Positions 49,201 to 59,484 of a DNA stretch of 64,000 nucleotides are shown in pieces. This stretch comes from Scatophagus argus (Eukaryota; Chordata; Actinopteri; Scatophagidae). Location of the stretch: assembly GCF_020382885.2 (NCBI RefSeq), contig NC_058504.1, positions 13,341,019 to 13,405,018 on the forward strand, given 5' to 3'. The stretch's first letter is position 1. The number at the start of each line of letters is the position of its first letter. Under the pieces are notes generated by a model. That model did no database searches. It had not been told where the DNA came from and saw only the letters and a list, made by a program, of their open reading frames with translations. Position numbers and translations under genes: made by a program.

Positions 49201-51406
49201 CAAACTGGGATTTCTTAGCTCTCCGGTGTTTGTGATAGTCACCGTTTTTCCACATTAAAGGTCTAACAGCCATGTTGGATCCGTTCCTTTCCACAAAGAC
49301 AGTTTTTCTTTGAAGTTTTAAGTCGAGTCAGTCGAGTTAAAATTACTTTGAAAAATTACTTTTAAAAAAATGATTTAAAAAGAGGCCAGGGAGCAGCAGC
49401 AGCCAAAAAACATGCCAGCGTTCACTCAACCAGAACCGGATACTCAGTCACAGTGCTGAAGTACGGTTTGGTACGGAGAGCCACATCAAGAACTTCTCTT
49501 GCTTTGCTTATTCTCTTTCCTCTCCACCACTGATGTGTTATGTGTCGCTTCACTCTGCAGATACACCCTCCTCCTCCTATGGACACGCCGCCAGCATATT
49601 CTGAGGTAAGACCTGCCGCCCCTGTGAGCATGCGCGAACCCATGCGTGGTCACAGATACATACTCATATCTGATTAATGAAAGTGCATCTTACAGAGCAA
49701 ACTGGGATTTCTTAGCTCTCCGGTGTTTGTGATAGTCACCGTTTTTCCACATTAAGGGTCTAACAGACATGTTGGATCCGTTCCTTTCCACAAAGACAAT
49801 TTTTCTTTGACGTTTTAAGCCAAATCAATTCAAGTGTTTTTTTTGTGCTGTCTGCAGTAACAGTGAACGGTGTAACAAGGCAGCGTCTCTTTCCTCTTAT
49901 TCTCTTTCTTCTCCATCTCTGATGTGTTATGTGTCGTTTCACTCTGCAGATACACCCTCCTCCTGCTATGAACACGCCGCCAGCATATTCTGAGGTAAGA
50001 CCTGCCGTCCGTGTGAGTCTGAGCAGGCGCCGAACCCATGCGTGGTCACACATACTCTAATTCTATAGATCTGAATTCACTAGAATTTAAATACATCTAT
50101 AATAATGTACGGCGTGCAAACCGACTCAAGACTATACATAATGCACAAGGACTGTGCAGACTATATACACAGCACAGAGACTATACAAGTCTATACATAC
50201 TGCACAAAAACTATAGATGCAACAACGAGGAGCGGCAGCAACCAGGGCATGGTCTTGCTATGAAATGTTTGAGACGGCCATAAAATGCAGGTAGGGACAG
50301 TATTGTATACAGTGTCAACAGTGTAAAGTGCAGGTAGAACAGTTGCTGTAAACATTACGAGGTATAAGCTGACAATGTGCATGTTGTATTGTGTAGTGAA
50401 CTCAATCCAGCCTCTGAGAATTGAGGAGTCTTATGGCTTGGCGGGAAGAAGCAGTTGCACAGCCTGGTTGTAAGAGCCTAAATGTTTCGGTATCTTTTCC
50501 CAGACGGCAGAAGAGTGAACCTTCATTGTTCTCTTGTTTTCTAGTCAGTGGTCTTCCCTGCTCTGTTTTTTTCAGTCAGAGGAATTTGATGTGCACAAGC
50601 TGGGAGCATAAAAATATTTCTTGCATGCAATATAAATGTGTTATTTCTTATTCTAAAAAATGGTATATTTGAATATTTCTGCATACTTGGCTCTCTAAAC
50701 AGTTCTTGAATTGCATGTATGAGTATGACTGGAAATCTGAGACTCTTGTGAATTAAGTGAGCTGAACTGTATTCATGTATGATGTTAGTCTCTGTAGTAT
50801 GGCCCTTTTATTGTTTTTTTGAAATGTTAAGTCACTGTAAAAAGGACATAATTTGACCTGTGTGAAATTATATTTATGGACAAATGGGAGAAATTCAGGT
50901 CAAACTGGGAATGAGACTCAACTATCACCTGTTTTTTTCCTCCCTCCTCCCCTTCTTGAAGTACCTTCCCCCTCCAGTCAGAAGTGGTGGTCGTCTTAAT
51001 TGATAAATCACTGTATTTTGTTTGTTATGTTTATATATGCCCTGTCCTAAATGTTATACTAATGATATCGAAGTGTTTCATGCTGTGTGTATCAGACTGA
51101 TTGGTGGAAGCTAAATGAATATTCTCTGTGTAAAACCACAGAAGCTAACATCTGTATTTTAGACCAAATTCAGGTTCAATATTTTATCAGTCCGGGAGTG
51201 TTCGGGAGTGCAGTGCTTGTGACACTTTTTTTTCTCTCCAGGTTTCAGCTCAAACAGAGGATCCGGACCCTCCAGCTGTCCCTGTCGACTCTGACCCCGA
51301 GGTGCGGTTTGAACTGCAGGGGATGGCCTTTCCCTCTGCTCCCCTACTCAGTTCAGACTCAGGTTGCAGTGACGTTTATACCTCAGATAAACTCAACTTC
51401 CTCTGA
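46225..51406 (+). CDS. Ig-like transmembrane protein C (unnamed family)
   Basis: Third paralogue. Nine coding exons in phase: 46225-46264, 47089-47355, 48017-48307, 48612-48760, 48883-48972, 49066-49110, 49561-49605, 49950-49994 and 51242-51406; 378 aa. Signal MIVLLLLAFCFSEG. Only two Ig-like domains remain. The first (14-102: YYGGTFRIIMHKRAQSIEF, then VKILWKRDD and QDSGRYIMRDKDKL) aligns with domain 2 of IgA and IgB. The second (103-199, ending GRYEIRDSNGNN) aligns with domain 3. The split domain 1 is absent. Membrane segment GVGIGLFTIIF runs into PCCCTCLWHCCCHRG, a cysteine cluster. The tail has a Pro-rich exon (EQHSPLPPATRNPTQPP), three near-identical 45-base exons (IHPPPAMDTPPAYSE), and the shared end FELQGMAFPSAPLLSSDS, then DVYTSDKLNFL. 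The acceptor of the Pro-rich exon (CATAAG at 48882) is weak but is the one that keeps phase. Function unknown. Confidence 0.85.
46745..46862 (+). repeat. Fragment of the TACTTTTACT-type repeat
   Basis: TGTACACTTTAAGTACATTT then AGCTTTTACTC and AAGATCTGAACACTTTCTCT ATCACTG match the right end of the family described at 15175-15480. Confidence 0.45.
47628..47870 (+). repeat. Right end of the 45335-45800 repeat joined to a second repeat
   Basis: GTGCAAGATGGCAGTGCTCG then TATCCGGGATGTTTTGACTT matches 45748-45790. From about 47740, CAGTATCAATCTTCTCATCT then CACTCTCAGCAAGAAAACAA matches the right part of the 26785-27145 family. Confidence 0.55.
48999..50055 (+). repeat. Three tandem copies of a 45-base exon with flanking intron
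   Basis: Each unit contains a TATTCTCTTTCCTCTCCACC-like pyrimidine tract, TGATGTGTTATG, CACTCTGCAG, the 45-base exon and GTAAGACCTG. Units 1 and 2 also share a right flank (GCAAACTGGGATTTCTTAGC, GATAGTCACCGTTTTTCCAC). Exon starts are 49066, 49561 and 49950, so spacing is 495 then 389 bases. Exons differ at only a few bases, for example AMD, PMD and AMN in the middle. Confidence 0.9.
50060..50520 (+). repeat. Dispersed fish repeat in IgC intron
   Basis: ACTATACATAATGCACAAGG, AAAGTGCAGGTAGAACAG and TTATGGCTTGGCGGGAAGAA, then CCCAGACGGCAGAAGAGTGA, follow a common teleost unit (GATGGCCTGGTGGGAAGAAGC..CAGACGGCAGCAGAGTGAA). The class is not assigned. Confidence 0.5.
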
Positions 51407-51654
51407 ATGCCTTGATTTTGAAAAATGCTGTTTACATTTGGTTTAGTAAGTTATTAATTAGTGTGACATTAATGTCAACATTTTTAGAAAAAATACAGTT
51501 CTTGGAGTCTCTGTTGCACTGGTCTCAGTCAAAACATTGTCTGGCACATAAACCCCCCATAAAACAGCCAGTTTTCACAGTTTTGTATGGTCAAAAGGGA
51601 TGTAACATGTTAATTTGTGAGCTTTAGAGGTTTTGCTTTGCAAATATGGTCACC

Positions 51655-51790
51655 TCTATGTGTAGCCAAGCTAGCTGAGCTAAGCTAAGCTAACCAGGTT
51701 GCTGGCTGCAGCTTCAGATTGCAGATGTGAGGGTGGTCTCAGAAAAAAGCAAAGCATATTTCATAAGGTGAGAAGAGTATTCTTTAAATA
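51655..51790 (+). repeat. AGCTAAGCTAAGCTAACC-type repeat fragment
   Basis: GAGCTAAGCTAAGCTAACCA then GTTGCTGGCTGCAGCTTCAG and AGAAGAGTATTCTTTAA match the family of 26785-27145. Confidence 0.5.
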
Positions 51791-52109
51791 TCTGCACTAT
51801 TTTTATGGCGAAAAAAACCCCCCAAGAAACAACATTAGAGCCTTCAGATGCCACACGTTTGACGAGCAGAGCATGAAAATTTGTACCCAAGGACGATCAG
51901 AGCCACAGGGAAATGTACTCACTGTGCTTTCATGTACTCAAAACTGACAGTGCCTGTGCTTTTTAAAATTATTTTCTACCTCATGAGTCTCACTTAAAGA
52001 ATCTGGTCACTTTCTCATAGTACCGAGTGAATAGTTTCCTCTCCTTGTTCCTGTGCTTCTGTCGGGGATATAGTATTTAATGCAGATCAGTTTGAATTTT
52101 CAGGTAAGA

Positions 52110-52345
52110 CACATACACACACGTGTCTGTGTGTCTGTGTGTGTGTATATATACACACACACATATATATACTGTATATATAATATAAAGACTTGTAATA
52201 TTTGGTGCTTATATAGTTGTATAGTTACTTCAAATGATATATAGTTACTTCAAATATAGTTATAGTTAACTTCAAATGAGCTGAAGATGTTTTTTCATAT
52301 ATATATATCTAGCGATGTATATATCTATATATATATAGCTTGTGT
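52110..52345. repeat. Compound TG/TA/CA microsatellite
   Basis: Alternating CA, TG and TATA runs are interleaved with three imperfect copies of TATAGTTACTTCAAAT (52220-52280). Confidence 0.85.
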
Positions 52346-53799
52346 ATTGCAGGACCACTTTCATTTGTTCAGGTGAGATACGCACTCATATTGAGACATT
52401 GTGACAATGATAATGTCACAAGCACTGTTGGCCATTGGAAAGTGGCGCAATGGCATTTAAAAACCTCTGGTGCTACACTCGATGTCAAAACTACACCATG
52501 AATCGATTACCTCATAATTCTAACTTTAGATAAATCTGTCAATATAAGCCATAAGAATCATTACCGCTCCAATGTGCTTTGTCTCTTTTTATGATTCACT
52601 TGTATACTAAACACTACACTAACTCTGTGTCAGGGTTTTTTTGCATGTCATTGCCTATTGGGGAAATATGAAGGGGTAGAGCTGATTTTTTTTGTTTACG
52701 CACTAACCAGCTGGAGCCTTTTTTAAGAACATGATGAGAACATGTTTAAACTAGTGAGTATTTTGGGTTTGTAACTTTGTGTATTTGGACTTTCTGTCAG
52801 GTGCATTAAAGCAAACAAAACTTTACTAAACGATTTGCGTGTGTATTTGTTTCACTGTCTTCCCATCTTCATAAACAACATAATTCAGTTTGTCAACAAC
52901 TTTTGTTATCCTGAGTGAGTCTGAAAGTCGCTTGTTTTGATGTCAGCAAAACGTGTGGCGAAGTCGCTATTACCGTAGTGTCTCGTATATGGGCGCACTT
53001 AAAAATATTGTTGGGGGGGGTAGCTTACTGTGTTTTCGAAGTAGCCGCAGTCTCTCCCGCGGTCCTCTACAATGCAAATTGAAGACTCACGCTTTTTCCC
53101 CCACTGTAGTTCCTTAATGTCTGTCTTGTCACTGTGTTTACTGTCCTGCGCCTCAACATCAAGCACGCCACCTACTGGCTCTCCGCCATTCTTCTCTTCT
53201 TTTCTCCGGCGAGCCAGGATCGTTGCAGCCCTCCCTCGCTTCCCCCCCCATCCTTCATCTGAGTGACTCAGTTCTTCTCATATTGTGCGTTTTATTTTAA
53301 CAATAAAATTATCATCAGATATTTTGAGAATACATTCAGGTTTCGAATCACGTTATCATCTTTTTTTGTTTTGTTTTAATCTTTGTCTCCGGGATGATGC
53401 AAAGATACGGTGACAGAGTGAGACCTCCCTCTGGACTCATGTAACTGGTCCATTTGGCACTCTGTGTGTAGGAGGGAAATTAGTTTTTATGCTGCCGGGT
53501 GAGCTGGCAGGGGATGATCATTCTGGCACCGAGGTCTGATTGTTCCACTCGGCTGGAGGGGCGCTGGGGGTGGAGGGCCGTCGCAGATAGCCGCTGTGAA
53601 CAAGGAGGATCAAAAACGCTTCCGGCTGACTGAGTAGCAGGGATCCTATCAGGCACAGGGGACTGAGGAGACTGTCAACAGACCACAGATCAGTTTGGGA
53701 GGAAGATGGCCCATTAGAATAGCTGTATTCACTGGAGACGTCACAAATGCTTGATCAGTTTCTTGTGAAAGCCTTAATATATTTTATCCTCAGAAATTA

Positions 53800-54200
53800 T
53801 GCTCCAGACTAAATTATCTCAACAACTATTGGGTGAATTGCCATTAGATTTGGTACAGATGAATGTGCCCAGAGCATGAATCCAGTGACAATCTTATGAA
53901 ATATTATAACATCTACTCAGTGGATTGTCATAATGAACACACATTTACGGCTCCCAGAGGATGAACCATATTGACTTTGGGAATCCTCTGACTTTCAATC
54001 TAAGACAACCATGAGGTCAAATTGTGTCTTGAAACTAAGTTTTAAGACCAAATACCTGCCAAAGTAATGACATTTCCATCAACACCATTTCTTTGTGTTA
54101 AGTACCATTTACCAAATGTACTTACTACAACATCAGCATTTAGCCTAAAACCTGCAGTGAACCCGTTTACAAATGTGAGTGGAAAGTCATGTACAGAATC
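53800..54200 (+). repeat. Dispersed repeat (TCTCAACAACTATTGGGTG type)
   Basis: TCTCAACAACTATTGGGTGA then ATTGCCATTAGATTTGGTAC, CCCAGAGGATGAACC and TTGACTTTGGGAATCCTCTG, then CATCAGCATTTAGCC, follow the order of a common percomorph repeat. Confidence 0.55.
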
Positions 54201-55226
54201 TCTAAATGTGCACATGAGAATCTGCAATCTTCTTCCAGCTAAGGTAAGGTAATTACAGCCTCCTTCAGAGTAATAGTTCACCTCCCTGTCGCCTATGGAT
54301 GACTGTACAGTGTAGCTTCCCTGACAAGGTTGGGCTGTCTGTGTCTCCAGAGAAACTGAGATCTAAAATATGTTGTTCTCTGCTGTAGACTCGACAGACT
54401 GACAAGGCTGGCTTCATTGTGTATGATACATAATGAAGCCTTCAATGAACTTACGAAAGCGTAGTTTCTTGTCTATTGGCCAGTAGAGGGTGAAATACTC
54501 CCCATCACAAAATACCTTAAGAATCTTATCGCACAGCACAATGTTTTCTCACTGGTGCTACTTATCCCTGCTCATCAAGCTTCAATAAATGCTTTATCAT
54601 AAGACGTCCACATCTTCCCCCCAAAAACTTATTGAGCAACAAGTTCTACCATTTCAACATTTTCTTCATGCTGAGATTTGTCACACTGGGGGGAAAAAAA
54701 GTCTCCAACTCTGTCAGTTGTGATTTGTAATTGTAAATGCACACACTGATATAAATGGCAGAAAAGTATAAGTTTGCTCCAAGAGCCGGAAAATACAGAC
54801 AAGTCATCAGCTCAGACGGGCCTCTCGACTGGTTGTCTTTTTTTACATGTGCCTTTCTACATTTACTTTGATCAGTTCCCCAAGATTAAACAAGGAAAAT
54901 AGTGATACAAGGGCACTGAATTTGATCAGTTTACTGTTTATCGGCACACTGTTTCAACTATTTATATAAGTGTACACATTTACAGATTTGTTTATTTGCC
55001 TTGATATTTTGTTTTTTTTTAAAAAATTGTATTTGAATTGTGGAAAAGACAATGAAGAGAGAGAGTAAACACTTTATGGTCTGACTTTTGGAACAATCCA
55101 ATATCGCAGCCTTTTAATACCTTTGTGTGTGATTACAGTTATTTAACACCATACAGAAATTCAGTGTAGTTTGGCTTTTTCTGAAGGCAAACAAAAAGAG
55201 CGTGTCTGATTAAAAATCCCACAGGC

Positions 55227-55232
55227 TTTATT
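55227..55232 (-). terminator. tmem109: Polyadenylation signal AATAAA for tmem109
   Basis: Minus strand GGGAAATAAAGCC lies about 108 bases past the tmem109 stop codon. Confidence 0.6.
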
Positions 55233-55339
55233 TCCCATAATAGATTTACACACAAACCATCAGTGTTACTATTTTCTTACCCAACATTACCATAATTTTT
55301 GTCCATTTTAACTCCTTTCCCCTCCACCCTCCCTGGTCA

Positions 55340-57871
55340 CTATTCACCTTTCCTCTTCTCCACTGCTTTCAACCGGCTATCAAGACAACTCAGCCGGTCA
55401 TCCACTGAAACAGTCTTTTCACAACCTGAAGTGAGCAGAGTCAACAGGACGCACCCCAGCACCAGGACGCCCAGTCGAACCGCCGTGGTGTCTGCAGCGG
55501 CATTCTTGTCAGTCACGATCAGTCCAAAAAGCCAGAGCGCCAAGACAGTTTTTACCACCCAGAACACCCGTCTCAGCACGCATATCAACAGACGGAGAAC
55601 AATAGTCAGCACCCAGTAGCCAATGAGGGCCAGCAGACCCCACTGGGCGATGGCTGTCACACCCTCTGGAGTGAAGCGGGGCAACGTCAGCGCAACTGTG
55701 GATGGAGGAAATCCAGCTTAGGCATATTTCCGTAAAGAATAAAGCTTGAAAATACCCATCTAGTACACCTAGCAAACAACACTCAGTAAACAAAAAAAAA
55801 AGAAGGAGTGGCAGACAAATGGCCTGAAGGAGAGGCAAGTCAGCATATTTTCACTTGTTCTTAAACTTGTCCTACCCCTAGACAACTGCCTGCACTTACA
55901 GAAGTTACACATACAGAAAGGAAAAAGTGGAGCATGTGGCAACACCTGTACACACTCTCAATAGCTCAGTCACACACACACGGGCCATCCTGGTACCTAC
56001 CATCGAATCCTGTGACCCTGAGGATCTCTGTGACGTAAACAGCAATGACATTCAGGCCGCTGGCAGCTCCTTCAGCCAGGAATCGGATCACCATCTCCAA
56101 AAACTGTATTGGTGGTGTTTAGGGAAGGTGGAGAAATGTTTTACTTTCAGATTAACACAGTAACAATGAAGAGAGGCAACATTGTGATCACAGTAATAAT
56201 CATGCAGGGAAGAAGCACAGAACAGCTTACAAACAATACAGCCAGACTAGACGTATCCTCATGGCTCCATAAACTAGTGCTTTATATAACAGAAAGACTC
56301 ATACCTACAGCAGCTGTTTGTTCAACCTTGATTATATTAATGCAGAATTCTTTTGACTCTACATGCTGCCGTGCTGCACCTTAACATAGATAAAGTGCAG
56401 CATTGTTGACTTGGACAAACAGCTGTGTGGGCAAGTGACAGCTGGAAAGTGCTCCTCGCTATTCCTGTACAGTCTTTGCTCACACACACACACACACACA
56501 CCCAAAAAAATCACCCAGTATGAACGCACACACTGTGCTGCCCCGTCAGCCAAGGTCAAGGGTAGCCCAGTTAAGTTGGACAAGTATCTTATCTGCACCT
56601 GTTGCACTGCACACTGACATACGTGAGGACTGTTCCCAGCATGCCAGAGCAAGAGTCAAGCATCTGTCACTTCATGTCAGTGTGTGTTTATCAACTGAAA
56701 ACACATTTAATTTCTACTGCACTGACATTACAAGGCTTGGTTCGCCAGCAAGTCCCATCCCGAAATGTTTTAATGAGGACTGATCAATTGATGCCAAGTG
56801 CAGGCTGAAGTAGCCAACAAGAAGGCGTGATGCAGCCCATAAGCTGAAAATACAGAATTGCATGCTGTCTTTCTGTGGGCTTCCAAACCGACAAAATTGA
56901 CTATATTTACTCTTAGGTTATTTTATTAATGCCCAGATTAAGCTGGGTTTCCTCACTGGAAACCAAACTCGGATAAGGCTCCATTACAGTTTGGTTTAGT
57001 CCTCGATTTTACATTCAGAGCTACCAACTGAGTTATATTGAACAATTTCACAGGGAACCTGTCACAGGAGCAGGACTATAATGTGCCCTTCCATGCAAAT
57101 ATCACAGCATAGAAACACACAACTTCATCACAGTCATGCTTCTACTTTCTGCACAAACTATGGGAGCGACATGAATTAAACAGAGCCGAGAGAGGACTCA
57201 GTTTAAGGAAGCATGTCAAGGTAAACTAATTGGAGACACCCCGGAGGTTTCTTACCATGGCCACCGTATAGGCGTTCTCCTGGCCAAGCAATGACTCAAG
57301 ATACAACACTGCACTCTGGGGAAAATTGAGCCAGAGCCGGGTGGAAGCAGGGACACAGACGAGTGTGTATGGATGAGGGGGATGCATGGATATAAGAAGA
57401 CATGAGATGAGGGGATCAGAGGAGAGATTAACAAGTTCAGAGGCATGTGTGTGAAGGGAGTGGAGGAGGAAGGAGAGAGAGAGAGAGAAATGAGAAGGAA
57501 GGTTGGAGGTGAAGGTTAGTGATCAGGTACAGTTATTGACCAAGAACAGGGATAGAGCAAAAAAGTGAAGTTAGACCAAACATTCAGTAAAGCAGGATAT
57601 TAAGAGGAGTGGAAAGCCACTTCCTGGTGCAGGAAGCAAAACAAAGGGCTATTAAACGGTGGTGCACCTCAGCAGCTGATCGAATCGCGCCGCTTCCCAA
57701 CACCGACTCCGCGTAACGCTGGACCTCCTGGCAGGTTCCGGTGATAACAGTCCGGAGGGTGACCACCGGTGGGCTCCCCCCGGTCGCTTTGGCTTGCTCA
57801 GATTCGGCTCCAGCCCAGGCCACCGCCAAACCGAGCAGCAACACACAGATGGTGAGGAAAATCCGAGCCAT
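55340..57871 (-). CDS. tmem109: Transmembrane protein 109 (mitsugumin-23 family)
   Basis: ER/nuclear-membrane protein reported in mammals to form a cation-permeable bowl-shaped assembly. Four exons in phase: 57668-57871, 57256-57315, 56001-56103 and 55340-55695; 240 aa (human 243). Signal peptide MARIFLTICVLLLGLAVAWA, then SAVLYLESLLGQENAYTVAM and FLEMVIRFLAEGAASGLNVI. The last exon carries the membrane segments: QWGLLALIGYWVLTIVLRLL, FWVVKTVLALWLFGLIV and VRLGVLVLGCVLLTLL. A charged C-terminus (LDSRLKAVEKRKGE) follows. Segment order, length and position beside prpf19 fit TMEM109. The in-frame ATG at 57913 would add 14 residues (MTFCAFGFGRGRIA) and spoil the signal peptide, so 57871 is chosen. 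Confidence 0.88.
56476..56502. repeat. CA microsatellite in tmem109 intron
   Basis: About eleven CA units followed by CCCAAAAAAATC. Confidence 0.9.
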
Positions 57872-59484
57872 GGCAATTCTACCCCGCCCAAAGCCAAACG
57901 CGCAAAAAGTCATTGTTGGGGATTTGAGAGCAATATAATAAACGTGGCAAAGAAAACAAGAGGACGTCCAAGGATCAACGCTGCAGCAGAGAGCAGGTTG
58001 AGCCGCTTGTGCTCAGTGAGTCAAGATAGACATATAAATCAAAGACTTAAAATGGCTTCTGTTGAAAGCAGTCATTGGCTACAAAGCGATTTTAAAATCA
58101 ACGAGCAGCTCACAGTAGGCATAAAGACAGATCCGCACCAACTGCTCAAATAACACGCCAATAACTCAGGTGTCCAATTAAAAAAATATACTAAATTGGT
58201 GGATTAAAAAAAAATAACGCGACTCCAAGTGAGCTGAGTATTTAAATATAAACTTTGGCAGCGTTACAAATACCCAATCGAGGATCACCGCGCTCCGTCA
58301 AGGACGCTCCAACATTACCAGTGGCTATATTTGGTAAGAAACCGTTAAAGGCTTAAATTCAGCGGTGGTCGAGATATTTGATCGTCAGTGACGCTGCAGC
58401 AGAAAGTAAATAAAAATATAAGAGTGTAAAAATGTCTCCAAAAGTTTCTGTTGCAGCTTTGCGCATAAAACTGCAAAAAACAAAACAAAAAAAAAGAGAC
58501 CGCGGGGACGCTGAGCCGACCACGAGCCTCCTAAAGCCTCTTAATTCAGCTCTGAGCTCCACACCAGTAAAGTTCAGCGTTTCTTTCACCGTCAGCTTGC
58601 ATACAATACACTGCTGCGATGGATTATGTTGCATAACCTCTTAAAAACTCCCTTGTCGCTGCTCCCACATGACGCTCCCTTCCTTCCAGCGTTTCTAACG
58701 ACACTTTTCAACATGTAAACGCGTCCACATCTTCAGGGAGGAGGAGGAGGAGGAGGAGCGGGGGAAGAAGAGGTGGAGGGAAGGTTAAACAGATTTGCAC
58801 ACTGGGATTTGTGGTTCGGGGTAAACGTTAACATTATTTACGGGGTCTGATGAACATTTCAAATTGAAAAAGAGTGACATGGAAGCTGAAGCTGGGCAGT
58901 TTAATAACTAAAGGTACAGCCAGTACACAACATCAAGTTAGATTTTTAGAGAATTTTAAACAGGCAGTTAAAAAAAATAATAAAGAAAGAAAAAGAATCA
59001 GGATTGACACTGACTATGTACATAAACTCCAACATTATATCAACAACCACTACACTGAGAGGATGGTCGTTCATACTACTACTGTTTAATCTTTTTCTTT
59101 TCACACTGCGAATGCGCACCCTCACACACACCCACACATACCCACAATCATCATTCAGTGTGCGATGCAATGTTGCACAACCTCATTCTCTACATTTTTC
59201 CTACACCAGTATCTGAAAACGCACTGTGAAGTAGTGGGTACTTAATGAGAGAAACTGAATTCAGTCACTGTTTAAAAAACAAAAGAAAAAGAAGAAAAAA
59301 CCTAAAGCGTTCAGTTCAGAGCATCACAGCTGCCCTACATGGTGGGAATCATCCAGAGATATCACACCGATACTGTCCTGGAGGAGGGCCACGTGTTCAG
59401 AGTGGAAAGTCTTGGCAGTATTTTGTACTACTGCTTATATTGTTGAACCCTTTTCCTCCGCAGCACGCGCGAGGAACCTCAGGT
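57872..59484. other. tmem109 promoter side and rnf20 3' UTR
   Basis: The tmem109 start region lies just right of 57871. A GGA-rich tract (58736-58785) and AT-rich sequence follow. The part next to 59484 should be the rnf20 3' UTR. No other protein is recognised. Confidence 0.5.

Larger units (their letters stand above)
51407..55226. other. Long intergenic region between IgC and tmem109
   Basis: No protein-coding gene is recognised. It holds a repeat fragment (51655-51790), a compound microsatellite (52110-52345), a possible IgC polyadenylation site (ATTAAA near 52805) and a second dispersed repeat (53800-54200). The stretch 52980-53730 is more GC-rich and contains ATGCAAAT (octamer) at 53072, but no exon could be supported. 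Nothing else is seen. Confidence 0.5.

Noticed and set aside
32256-51406. ITIM or ITSM motifs in the Ig-like tails
   Set aside because: VYTSEKL and PPAYSEI do not meet (I/V/L/S)xYxx(I/V/L) or TxYxx(V/I); the spacing or the -2 residue is wrong.
52980-53730. Possible promoter or exon (GC-rich, octamer ATGCAAAT at 53072)
   Set aside because: No splice-consistent frame or conserved peptide could be found; one octamer is weak evidence.
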